DNA of 64,000 nucleotides from SKGN01 sp050948865 (GTDB lineage Bacteria; Bacillota_I; Bacilli_A; RF39; UBA660). The stretch lies in assembly GCA_050948865.1 (NCBI GenBank), contig JBMNEQ010000004.1, positions 1-64,000 on the forward strand. Reading direction: 5' to 3'. Under the pieces are notes generated by a model. The model worked only from the letters and a program-made list of their open reading frames with translations. It had not been told where the DNA came from and searched no databases. Positions 1 through 8,078 of this stretch are shown here, piece by piece (positions within the stretch are counted from its first letter, which is position 1; every line of letters begins with the position of its first letter). Made by a program: the position numbers and the translations under genes.

Positions 1-326
1 TTTTCAATACATTTGGCACAATAAGTAGTAATTTTGGTTCCATGTTGTTTAGAGTAAGTATCAATTCCTTTAATTAAACCAACTGTCCCGACACTAATTA
101 AATCATCTAAATCATCTCTTTTAAAATCGTATTTTTTCACAATATGAGCAACTAATCTTAAATTATGCTCAATTAATTTATTACGGGCTTCTTTATTTCC
201 TAAGAGTAGTTTTTTTATATATTCTTCCTCTTTTTCTTTAGATAAAGGGTGAGGAAAAACATTTGTTGAATAAGAGCCTGTAAGTAAAAGGCCTTTTATT
301 AATCCAACTAATAAATTAAAGAACAT
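1..326 (-). CDS. sigK: RNA polymerase sigma-K factor, N-terminal part (runs off the window)
   Basis: This is the first 108 codons of a sporulation sigma factor, read on the minus strand from ATG at 326 with a good ribosome site (AGGAAGTGA) just upstream. The N-terminus is a hydrophobic stretch (residues 4-15) followed by FPHPLS, like the cleaved pro-sequence of pro-SigK. Sigma region 2 follows, with the signatures NKLIEHNLRLVAHIVKKY (residues 49-66), DDLISVGTVGLIKGID and KITTYCAKCIE. SigK directs late mother-cell transcription in spore formers. The gene is cut by the window edge at the codon region where the skin element interrupts sigK in Bacillus, so I cannot say whether it is intact. A second partial copy lies at 5612-5830. 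Confidence 0.9.
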   Translation of the reverse strand, partial: MFFNLLVGLIKGLLLTGSYSTNVFPHPLSKEKEEEYIKKLLLGNKEARNKLIEHNLRLVAHIVKKYDFKRDDLDDLISVGTVGLIKGIDTYSKQHGTKITTYCAKCIE

Positions 327-391
327 TAAATCACTTCCTAATAAAGTTTATTAAGAAAACAAAATAAAAGACTATCTCTATTTAGTAGAAA

Positions 392-419
392 TTAAATATG
401 TTTATACTAACGCCAATAT
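392..419 (-). promoter_or_regulatory. Possible SigE-like promoter of sigK
   Basis: The 197-bp gap 327-523 has no gene. Upstream of sigK on the minus strand there is ATATT, a 14-nt spacer and CATATTTAA, about 66 nt before the start codon. This resembles the -35 (ATATT) and the CATA start of the -10 of mother-cell sigma-E promoters, but the -10 matches only in part. The assignment rests on position and on knowledge that sigK is SigE-dependent in Bacillus. Confidence 0.25.
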
Positions 420-523
420 AGAAATGATATTATACTTTTTCATGAGATGATTTAATTATAAAACAATTTAGAAAGATTAAATGATAAGTAGAAAAGAAAT
501 AAAAAAGCTATTAAGGAAAAAAA

Positions 524-1831
524 GTGAGTAAGGATAGAGATGAATTAGACAAAACAATTTGGAAAGCAGCAAATGATTTAAGAGGAGCAGTAGGAGGATG
601 GGAGTTTAAACAATATGTTTTAGGGACTCTTTTTTTAGGTTTATATCTGAAAATTTAGAAAATTATATTAATAATCTTGAAAGGGATCTTAATCCAAACT
701 TTAATTATTCTAATTTAACTAATAAAGTAGCCAAAAAAGGTAGAGAAGATATGATAATTGATAAAGGGTTTTATATTTTTCTGAGCGAACTTTTTTGTAA
801 TGTTTGTAAAAAGAACAAAAAACAATAAGGATTTAAATGTAACATTTGCAAATGTTTTTAAAAATATCGAGTCATCAGCTAAAGGAAAGCCTTCTGAAAA
901 AGACGTTGCCGGCTTATTTGATGATTTTAATGTAAAAAGTGTCTTTTAGGAAATGCCATAATAGAAAGAAATGAAAAATTAGTAAAATTACTTGATACAA
1001 TAGGAATTTTAAAACTTGGAAATTATCAAGACAATACAATAGATACATTTGGAGATACATATGTGTATTTGATGACCATGTATGCATCTAATGCTGGAAA
1101 ATTCAGAGGAGAAATTTTTACTCCTTAAGAAGTTAGTAATTTACTTATTAAGATTATTTTAATAGGAAAAACAGATATAAATAAAGTATATGATCTAGCT
1201 TTTGGTTCAGGTTCGCTTCTTTTAAATTATGCTAAAATATTAGGCAAAGAAAACACTAAATATGGGTTTTACGCAAGAAATAAATTTAACAACTTATAAT
1301 CTATGTGTATTTGTTAATCTAAAAGTGGTCCATTAATTACAATAAATTTAATATTGAAAGAGGGGATACACTAACAGATCCTAAACATTGGGATGATGAG
1401 CCTTTTGATGTAATAGTTTTAAATCCTCCTTATTCAATTAAATGGGAAGGAGATTCAAATCCTATATTAATAAATGATGAAGGATATTCTCTGGCTGGAG
1501 TGTTAGTACCAAAATCAAAAGCTGATTATGCTTTTATTATGTATATGTTATCTTGGCTATCTGAAAAAGGAACGGCAGTTGTAGTTGTTTTTCCTGGTAT
1601 TCTTTATAGAAGTGGTACAGAAAAACTGTAAAGCATAATTATAAACTAGTCTCGTTTGAAGAAATAAAAGATACTGACTATAATTTATCTATATCAACAT
1701 ATGTAGAAAAAAGGGATATTAGAGAAGTAATTGATATAAAAAAATTAAATAAATAAATAAAAGAAATTGTATTAAAGTAACAAGTGTTAAGAACAAAAAT
1801 TGATAAAATAGTAGCTAAGATAGAGGTGGAG
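524..1831 (+). pseudogene. Decayed type I restriction-modification methylase subunit (hsdM)
   Basis: The reading begins at GTG 524 with DRDELDKTIWKAANDLRG and GWEFKQYVLGTLF, the classic HsdM start. One T is missing from the T-run at 630-636, which shifts the frame; the protein then resumes as FISENLENYINNLERDLNP. Later pieces are recognisable in several frames: SSAKGKPSEKDVAGLFDDFN, NAGKFRGEIFTP followed by a stop, the SAM-binding DLAFGSGSLL, and the catalytic NPPYSIKWEGDSNP near 1425. The C-terminal IREVIDIKKLNK and LRTKIDKIVAKIE also remain. A stretch between FPGILYR and the C-terminus is missing. No hsdS or hsdR partner is present, so this is a dead remnant of a type I system. Confidence 0.9.
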
Positions 1832-2158
1832 AATAAAAAAAATAATTTGGAGACGAAAATATCTGTAGCTGCTGAATATTTAACATATATAGCATCAACT
1901 AGTATTGAAGATACTAATATATAAATCCGTTCTGAAGATGAAAATATATGGTTAACACAAAAAATGTTATCGATACTTTATGGTGTTAATATTCCTGCAA
2001 TTAATAAACATATAAAAAATATATATTTAGATGAAGAATTAACAGAAAAGGCAACTATTCGGAATTTCCGAATAGTTCAAAAAGAAGGCTCTCAGGAAGT
2101 ATTCTCAGAAAGTATTTCTAAAATACTAGAAAACTGGTATAATATTATTATCAAGTAA
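1826..2158 (+). pseudogene. Truncated RhuM-family protein
   Basis: From GTG 1826 the frame reads ISVAAEYLTYIAS, then an in-frame TAA at 1922-1924, then SEDENIWLTQKMLSILYGVN and PAINKHIKNIYLDEEL. This matches the N-terminal part of the RhuM family (WLTQ..M..L..V..PAINKH), often found beside type I restriction genes. After VQKEGSQEV the similarity ends and the frame closes at 2158, so the central and C-terminal parts are lost. It overlaps the last codons of the hsdM relic. From 1964 on there is an open frame of 64 codons, but it lacks a proper start region. Function of the family is not settled. Confidence 0.75.
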
Positions 2159-2176
2159 GTATTAGGAGGGGTATCT

Positions 2177-2377
2177 GTGAATAATAAAAAACAGGTAAAA
2201 TTAACACTTAGTGAAGTTAAAGAAACTGTAAATAAAATTAATGGCTCAATGGCTCAAGAAGGAATGCCTTTAACAAAAGAAATAAAAAAGAATATTGAAA
2301 AATGTTTAATTGGAGAAAGTACTACTCAAGAAGAATCACAAAAAGCAATAGAAAGATATAAACAAATTTATGGATGA
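2177..2377 (+). CDS. VbhA-like antitoxin of a Fic toxin
   Basis: This is a 66-residue protein starting with GTG behind a strong ribosome site (GGAGGGG). It contains the inhibitory motif of Fic antitoxins, S/T-x-x-x-E-G/N, here as SMAQEG at residues 24-29, followed by MPLTKEIKKNIEKCLIGE, the usual VbhA pattern. In that family the helix carrying the motif blocks ATP gamma-phosphate placement in the Fic active site and so prevents AMP transfer to target proteins. The stop codon overlaps the Fic start at 2370 by 8 nt, the normal arrangement of the pair. The antitoxin looks intact although the toxin is damaged. Confidence 0.8.
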   Translation: MNNKKQVKLTLSEVKETVNKINGSMAQEGMPLTKEIKKNIEKCLIGESTTQEESQKAIERYKQIYG

Positions 2378-2793
2378 TAAATATAATTATACTTATGAAA
2401 ATGATCGTGAGTATTGCTATCCTAAGACTAATATTTAAAAAATTAAAAAAGGAAAACTATTTTTTTCGTTATGTTTATGATAAAAAAATAGACTCTTTAG
2501 TAGAATTATTTTCAGAGATCAATGCTTTGCATCCTTTTAGAGAAGGTAATGGACGTACTCAAAGAGAATTTATCGAAGAACTTGCTAAAATCAATGGAAT
2601 TTATATGGATTTAACAATTATTGATAAAATGGATATGATTATTGCTAGTCATGAAAGTATAAATGGTGATTATAAAAAATTAACAACAATGTTTAAAAAT
2701 TGTTCAAAACCTATAAAAAAGGAAGATCAACTAAAATATATTGAATTATATTGTTCTAAAGATTTAAAAACAAAATTAATAAAATTATTATGA
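2370..2793 (+). pseudogene. Fic-domain AMP-transferase toxin with internal deletion and frameshift
   Basis: The original frame starts at ATG 2370 (MDDKYNYTYENDREYCYPKTNI) and stops at 2436-2438. The next frame then carries LVELFSEINALHPFREGNGR, which contains the full Fic signature HPFxEGNGRxxR, followed by REFIEELAKINGI. Between the two parts the family normally has about 60 more residues, including the helix and flap before the active site; these are absent. The catalytic His is therefore present but in a truncated fold. An alternative open frame from 2374 (139 codons) covers the second part but begins with unrelated residues. I judge the toxin non-functional, though a small catalytic fragment could still be made. 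Confidence 0.75.
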
Positions 2794-2943
2794 TTGAACT
2801 TGCAAATTAATTTAATATTTTATTTAAAAAAACTGTTTTTTTCTAAAAATTATGATATATTATTTATGTATTAGAAATGCCATTATAAATATCTTCTTAA
2901 TGCATATAATATTAATGTTATTTAGTAGCAAAGCAAAAAGCGG

Positions 2944-3003
2944 GTGAATCTAGCCCTAAATGGAACTTAATAAAGTGGTGAATCCAGCCTTAAATGGAAA
3001 TTA
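2944..3003 (+). repeat. Tandem 26-bp repeat, two copies
   Basis: The segments 2944-2969 and 2978-3003 are near copies (GTGAATC-AGCC-TAAATGG pattern, four differences), spaced 34 bp start to start. They lie in the gene-poor gap 2794-3274 downstream of the fic relic and just before a terminator hairpin. No function is recognised. Confidence 0.6.
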
Positions 3004-3005
3004 AA

Positions 3006-3037
3006 AAAAGGTTAGAATTTTTCTAACCTTTTCTTTT
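3006..3037 (+). terminator. Rho-independent terminator
   Basis: A perfect 12-bp stem (AAAAGGTTAGAA with TTCTAACCTTTT, loop TTT) is followed by a T-rich tail. It would end transcription from the RhuM/antitoxin/fic remnants. Confidence 0.75.
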
Positions 3038-3066
3038 GTATGGAATTTTAGTATAATATAAAAAAT

Positions 3067-3274
3067 TTGATGATTATAATGAATTAATAAGAATTAAAGG
3101 GTTAGAAGTAAAATATAACATTATGTACGATTTATAGAATGAGGGATCATTAATTAAAACAAGAGTAATTGATGTGTTTGTTTCTCATGCATGAGAATAT
3201 AAAGCTAACTTTGTTAATGAATTATAAAAATTAATAGAAAAGAGAATAAATTATAGAAATCATGAGGTGAATGA
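3067..3274 (+). pseudogene. Decayed coding remnant, unknown
   Basis: One frame reads FDDYNELIRIKGLEVKYNIM, then NEGSLIKTRVIDVFVSHA, then EYKANFVNEL, separated by single stop codons at 3136-3138, 3193-3195 and 3226-3228. The composition and continuity suggest an old gene end broken by point mutations. DVFVSHA is faintly like the start of a TIR domain, but I cannot assign a family. It runs directly into the ribosome site of the next gene. Confidence 0.35.
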
Positions 3275-5050
3275 ATGTCAACGACAATTGAAATTAATAA
3301 AAAAAGTGTGCGAGAGTTCCTTGAGTCAGGGAGAAAAGAAAGGTTTATTATTCCAGAATATCAAAGACCATATGCCTGGACCGATGAAGAGGTACAAACT
3401 TTATTTGATGATTTGGTAGATTATACCCGGGGAAAAAACGAATCTCCTTATTTTTTGGGTACCATTGTATCTTATAATAGTACTGCAAAAGAGCAAGAAA
3501 TCATTGACGGACAACAGAGAATAACTACTTTATGTTTATTACTACGAGCAATTTACACGAAGATTGAAAAAATGGATCATACTGATGAAAGAGATAATTT
3601 TATTAGGAAAATCGAACCGGCTATTTGGCAAACTGATGATTTAACTGGAAAGGCTGATAAGTCACGCTCTTTATTAGAGTCTAGGGTATTTGAGTCTGAG
3701 TATAATGCAATATTAATCAATATTTTGGAAACTGGTAGTGCAGATAAATCTGCTAAAGATAATTACTCAAAAAATTATAATTTATGTCAAGAGTTAATAG
3801 ATGAGTACGCAAAGAAAGAACCTTTAACTTTCTATAATTTTATTAATAATATATTAAATAAAACTATAGTATTACCTATCAAGGCTGATAACCAGGATAC
3901 TGCTCTAACAATATTTTCCACACTTAACGACAGAGGTTTACCTTTATCAGATGCAGATATTTTTAAAGCGAAAATATATAATAATATTAAAGCTCCTGAA
4001 TCAAGAAATGAGTTTATAAAAAAATGGCAAGAAATTAGTACATTTGCTGAATATGCAGAAGAAAGCATTCAAAAACTATTTTACTATTATATGTTTTATT
4101 TACGTGCACTTGAAAATGACCGTAAAACGACAACTCCAGGTTTAAGGAAATATTATTTTAGCAATCAGTTTAATAAGTTGTTTGAACCAAATCTTATGAG
4201 GAACTTAAATTCTATTTTAAATTTTTGGAGCGTAGTTAATAATCATGAAGAATTAGCTAAAGAACCATGGTCTAGTAATTTTGAAATTTTAAAATTATTA
4301 GATCTTTTAAGCTCATATCCAAATGAATTTTGGAAATATCCAGTTGTAAATTACTATTTGAATTATAGGGAGTTAAAAGATTTTGAAGATAATTTCTTAA
4401 ATTTCTTAAAATGGTTTTTTGTTAATCTATGTAGTAGATATATATTAACTCCTACAATAAATGCTGTGAAACAAAATATACTTAATTTAAATGCAGAAAT
4501 TATTAATAATCAAAATCCGAGAATTGAATTTAAAACAATAGATAAAAATGAAATTAGAGAAGAATTAAAAAATCCTCATGCAAATGTAGTTAGGATGCTA
4601 TTAAAGTTACTTGCATATGATAACAAAGATCAAAAAGAGTTGTTACCTGACAAATGGGAAATTGAACATATATTACCAAAGAGATGGCAAGAATCGTATT
4701 TCCCTAATATTTCAGAGGAAGAAATTAATAATACAATTGAATATTTAGGTAATAAAATTCCTTTTGAAAAACGTTTGAATATTATTGCTAGCAATGGTTA
4801 TTTTACAAAGAAAAAAGAATCTTATAAAAAATCTAATATTTCAATAGTTAAGGAGTTATCTGAAAGTCATCTAACTGATTGGAAACTAGAACAAATAACA
4901 GAACGAAGCATAAGAATTTCAGATAGGATTATGGATATATTTGATGATTGGGTTTCTAATTCTGTTAACTCAGAAAAAGATAAACTAACTAAAGAAGAAT
5001 TAGAAGCTATCGAACTGATTAAATCTAAGGGATTAAAAGACTTTATATAG
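3275..5050 (+). CDS. DUF262/DUF1524 protein, GmrSD-like defence nuclease candidate
   Basis: This is a 591-residue intact protein starting at ATG 3275 behind GAGGTGA. The N-terminal DUF262 domain shows IPEYQRPYAWTDEEVQTLF (residues 26-44) and the nucleotide-handling motif DGQQRITTLCLLLRAIY (residues about 78-94). The C-terminal DUF1524 domain carries the His-Me-type nuclease motif WEIEHILPKRWQ (residues about 464-475). This two-domain layout is that of GmrSD, SspE and BrxU-type enzymes, which use NTP to restrict modified or unmodified phage DNA. The exact target here is unknown. It is the only undamaged gene between two sigK copies, surrounded by restriction relics, which supports a defence role. 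Many chromosomal DUF262 proteins are uncharacterised. Confidence 0.85.
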   Translation: MSTTIEINKKSVREFLESGRKERFIIPEYQRPYAWTDEEVQTLFDDLVDYTRGKNESPYFLGTIVSYNSTAKEQEIIDGQQRITTLCLLLRAIYTKIEKMDHTDERDNFIRKIEPAIWQTDDLTGKADKSRSLLESRVFESEYNAILINILETGSADKSAKDNYSKNYNLCQELIDEYAKKEPLTFYNFINNILNKTIVLPIKADNQDTALTIFSTLNDRGLPLSDADIFKAKIYNNIKAPESRNEFIKKWQEISTFAEYAEESIQKLFYYYMFYLRALENDRKTTTPGLRKYYFSNQFNKLFEPNLMRNLNSILNFWSVVNNHEELAKEPWSSNFEILKLLDLLSSYPNEFWKYPVVNYYLNYRELKDFEDNFLNFLKWFFVNLCSRYILTPTINAVKQNILNLNAEIINNQNPRIEFKTIDKNEIREELKNPHANVVRMLLKLLAYDNKDQKELLPDKWEIEHILPKRWQESYFPNISEEEINNTIEYLGNKIPFEKRLNIIASNGYFTKKKESYKKSNISIVKELSESHLTDWKLEQITERSIRISDRIMDIFDDWVSNSVNSEKDKLTKEELEAIELIKSKGLKDFI

Positions 5051-5138
5051 TTTAAAACAGTCAAAATTGTAGTATAATATACGTAGAGAATTAAAGCAAA
5101 TTATATATACAGAATACTTAATTAATAAACAAAAAGGC

Positions 5139-5186
5139 ATTCCCTTTTACACTGATTTATGATGTAATTTCAGTGTGAAAGGGAGT
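5139..5186. other. Long imperfect hairpin in gene-poor gap
   Basis: The arms 5139-5154 (ATTCCCTTTTACACTGA region) and 5170-5186 are reverse complements with a few mismatches and a 15-nt loop. A TTTAATTTT tail follows, so it may end transcription of the DUF262 gene. The gap 5051-6047 otherwise holds only the XRE and sigK relics listed separately and a short AACAAATT-type tandem repeat near 5899-5918. Confidence 0.5.
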
Positions 5187-5243
5187 TTAATTTTATGGAT
5201 AATGAACTAAAAATTTTAAATTTACTTAAAGCCAATAGTTATT

Positions 5244-5460
5244 TTAAAATAATAGTTTATTAGGCTGATTATCTATTTTATCTTTATTAGATATATAAAC
5301 TTTATTTATTTTTAATTTATCATATATATTTCTAGATATATTTGAGTTACCTAGTTCCCATCTTCTATCTGATGTAATACTTACATTTAATATTTCACTA
5401 ATTTTTTTTAGAAAGTCTTAAATTACTTCTTATTTTAAATATTGTTTCACAAGGGTTATT
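5244..5460 (-). pseudogene. Decayed XRE-type helix-turn-helix regulator
   Basis: On the minus strand the sequence reads NNPCETIFKIRSNLRLSKK, then after a one-base shift near 5400-5405 KISEILNVSITSDRRWELGN and SNISRNIYDKLKI. This is the pattern of a Cro/C1-type HTH (L.LS...IAEILNVS...RRWE.G.S.IS..IYDKL). The frame ends at TAA 5244-5246. The frameshift and the lack of a clear start make it a pseudogene. It is oriented toward the DUF262 gene and could once have regulated a neighbouring defence or toxin gene. Confidence 0.6.
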
Positions 5461-5611
5461 TAGTAAAAACTTAATATAATCATCATTAATGATGAGTTTT
5501 TAGATAATTCTATAGTATTTGCTATTGGTAATTTTATTTCTATATTACTAAAAACTCATCTTTTATTAAGTAAAACATTTTATTTAAATACTTTTCCAGT
5601 AGGTGAATATT

Positions 5612-5830
5612 ACATTTTTAATACATTTGGCACAATAAGTAGTAATTTTGGTTCCATGTTGTTTAGAGTAAGTATCAATTCCTTTAATTAAACCAACTGT
5701 TCCGAGACTAATTAAATCATCTAAATTATCTCTTTTAAAGTCGTATTTTTTCACAATATGAGCAACTAATCTTAAATTATGCTCAATTAATTTATTACGG
5801 GCTTCTTTATTTCCTAAGAGTAGTTTTTTA
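5612..5830 (-). pseudogene. Partial second copy of sigK (codons about 38-108)
   Basis: This segment is nearly identical to 1-220 of the window and keeps the same strand. It encodes KLLLGNKEARNKLIEHNLRL through TYCAKCIKN without stops, but has no start codon or pro-sequence. On the 3' side the similarity fades at codon about 109 and the frame stops near 5592. Differences from the first copy are few (for example DDLDDLISVG becomes DNLDDLISLG), so the duplication is recent or kept alike by recombination. Together with the copy at 1-326 it forms a direct repeat around the decayed restriction genes and the DUF262 gene. Confidence 0.85.
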
Positions 5831-6047
5831 AAGAAGTATATTTATTTGGTAGTTGACTTTGTTAATTTTTTGTCTTATGGGTTTGTATAATTTTTCAATT
5901 AACAAATTAACAAATTACTGTTAAAACAAATATAAATGTAGTAAAATGGGTATAGAGTGCATTTGATTGTTATTATAGTTCAGATGTTTTAAAAAACAAT
6001 TTAATTGAGTGATATAGTTATTTTTTATTTAAAATGGAGGTAAAAAA

Positions 6048-8078
6048 ATGAAGGTAAATACGATTATTGAAGGGGATTCTTTGTTTGTATTAAAAGATCT
6101 TTCTTCAAATTCAATAGATATTATAATTACATCTCCACCTTATAATGCGGCTCATAATTATGATAATTATAATGATAATCAGGAATTTAATAAATATCTA
6201 CAAAATATGGAGGAAATCTTTTTAGAATGTTATAGAGTATTAAAAAAGGGTGGCAGAATTTGTGTTAATGTTCCTTTTGCTATAAAAAATAAAGAAACAA
6301 AAAATGTAATATTTTTGGCTCATAATATTGCTCAAATATTACAGAATCTTGGCTTTATTAATTTTGAACTTATTTCATGGCATAAAGGTAAAAGTTTAAA
6401 TCATTTTCAAGGAAATAATACTGCTTGGGGTAGTTGGAAAAGTCCTTCTTGTCCATCATTTAGACCTTTAAGTGAATCGATATTAGTATTTTGTAAAGAA
6501 AGTATAAAACATATTGGTAATAAAGAGGATATAGATATAACAAGTGATGAGTTTAAAGAATGGACGAAAAATACATGGTACTTTAATGAAGAAACTAATA
6601 ATGGATTTGAAAATATTATCTGTATTCCAAATGGTTCAGGTAAAAAAGAACATCCAACTCCTTATCCTATTGAGTTAGTTGAAAGATTATTAAAGATATA
6701 TTCTTATAAAAATGATATTGTATTAGATCCTTTTAATGGAATAGGGACAACTACTGTTGTGGCAAGTATGTTAAAGAGAAAATATATAGGAATTGATTTA
6801 TCAGAAAAGTATTGTAAAATTGCATTAAATAGAATTATTGAAAACAAACCATTTTATTTGGTATATAACTATGATCTTGGTAAATTAGTTAATACCTCAA
6901 CTATAAAAAATACTTTAAATGAATTTTTTCCATATAAAGAAAGTTTTAGTCCTCATTTAGTTCCATATTTAATAGATCGATATAAAATAAAACAATATAA
7001 TAGTTTATTAGATCCATTCTTGGGGACAGGAAGTGTTTTTTTAAACACCTCTATTAATAATTGTTATGGATTTGATACATCAAAATTAGCAATTGAAATA
7101 TCATTAGCGAAACTTATTAAATTAAACCCTAAGGAAATAAAAGATGTAAAAAATAAAATAAAATTATTTGAGAAGAAAAATATTTTAGAATATAAATATC
7201 CTCAATGGAAGCCCTATTCAAAATATGTTTCTAAAGATAAGTATAATTTTATTATGACTTTTATTAATTATTTTGAGGAATTTTCTTATGATATACAAAG
7301 ATTTATAAAATTTGTTATTATATCTAATTTAGATAAGGTATTTGATTATAAAAGAGATGGGAATGGAATAAAACATAGGGTTTCTAAACTAAATTATGAT
7401 GAGACAATTGAATATATTCAAACATTACTTTTAAAATCTTTAAACCAAAAATTATCTTTTGATAAAACAAATGAAAAAAAAATATATTTTTATAATGAAT
7501 CTTCTGTTAATAAAAAATGTAATCAAAAGATTGATTTAGTTGTAACTTCCCCTCCTTATGTAAATATGTTTGATTACTTTGAAGTTTATAAAATTGAATT
7601 ATGGACTTCTGGTATTGTTAATTCTTATTTAGAATGGAAAATGATGAAAAAAAGGGCTTTACGAAATAATAAAAATTCTAAAATAGACGAAAAGGATATA
7701 ATTAAAAATAAAACTTTAAAAAGTATAACTGAAGCATTAAAAGAAAAGGGGGTTAATCTATCAACAATAACAATGGTAAATAATTATTTTTTTGATATGA
7801 AAAAGGTAATGGAAAATATTTTTCAATGTTTAAAAAATAATAGTTATTTATTTATAATAGTAGGGAATTCGTTTTATAGTAATGTTCCAATAAAAACTGA
7901 TGAGATTCTTATTGAAGAGGCAGAAAAAATAGGATTTAAATTTGAAGAATTAATAATTACACGTAAATTATCGACATCATCTCAACAAATGAAAACTATT
8001 AAAGAAGAAGATAAAATATATATGAGAGAAAGTGTGTTGGTATTAAAAAAGGGAGAAAACAATGAGGAAAAGAGTTAA
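6048..8078 (+). CDS. Double DNA methyltransferase of a type II restriction-modification system
   Basis: This 676-residue protein has two complete-looking methylase modules. The N-terminal one has catalytic motif IV TSPPYNAAHNYDNY (residue about 27) before SAM motif I DPFNGIGTTTV (about 226), the beta-class order. The C-terminal one has motif I DPFLGTGSVF (about 321) before motif IV TSPPYVNMFDYFEVY (about 498), the opposite order. SPPY is usual for N4-cytosine and some N6-adenine enzymes. ATG 6048 follows the ribosome site TGGAGGT. The HNH nuclease gene overlaps its end by 17 nt. Two fused modules suggest that each strand of an asymmetric site is modified separately; the specificity cannot be read from the sequence. 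Confidence 0.9.
   Translation: MKVNTIIEGDSLFVLKDLSSNSIDIIITSPPYNAAHNYDNYNDNQEFNKYLQNMEEIFLECYRVLKKGGRICVNVPFAIKNKETKNVIFLAHNIAQILQNLGFINFELISWHKGKSLNHFQGNNTAWGSWKSPSCPSFRPLSESILVFCKESIKHIGNKEDIDITSDEFKEWTKNTWYFNEETNNGFENIICIPNGSGKKEHPTPYPIELVERLLKIYSYKNDIVLDPFNGIGTTTVVASMLKRKYIGIDLSEKYCKIALNRIIENKPFYLVYNYDLGKLVNTSTIKNTLNEFFPYKESFSPHLVPYLIDRYKIKQYNSLLDPFLGTGSVFLNTSINNCYGFDTSKLAIEISLAKLIKLNPKEIKDVKNKIKLFEKKNILEYKYPQWKPYSKYVSKDKYNFIMTFINYFEEFSYDIQRFIKFVIISNLDKVFDYKRDGNGIKHRVSKLNYDETIEYIQTLLLKSLNQKLSFDKTNEKKIYFYNESSVNKKCNQKIDLVVTSPPYVNMFDYFEVYKIELWTSGIVNSYLEWKMMKKRALRNNKNSKIDEKDIIKNKTLKSITEALKEKGVNLSTITMVNNYFFDMKKVMENIFQCLKNNSYLFIIVGNSFYSNVPIKTDEILIEEAEKIGFKFEELIITRKLSTSSQQMKTIKEEDKIYMRESVLVLKKGENNEEKS

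Noticed and set aside
2374..2793. Intact 139-residue Fic protein from ATG 2374
   Set aside because: The first about 25 residues come from the wrong frame relative to the natural start at 2370 and the family core before the active site is missing.
3067..3274. TIR-domain gene upstream of the DUF262 gene
   Set aside because: Only DVFVSHA is suggestive, three stops interrupt the frame and no further TIR motif follows.
5899..5918. AACAAATT tandem repeat as a controller-protein box for the restriction operon
   Set aside because: No controller gene is present and the repeat is short, low-complexity AT sequence.
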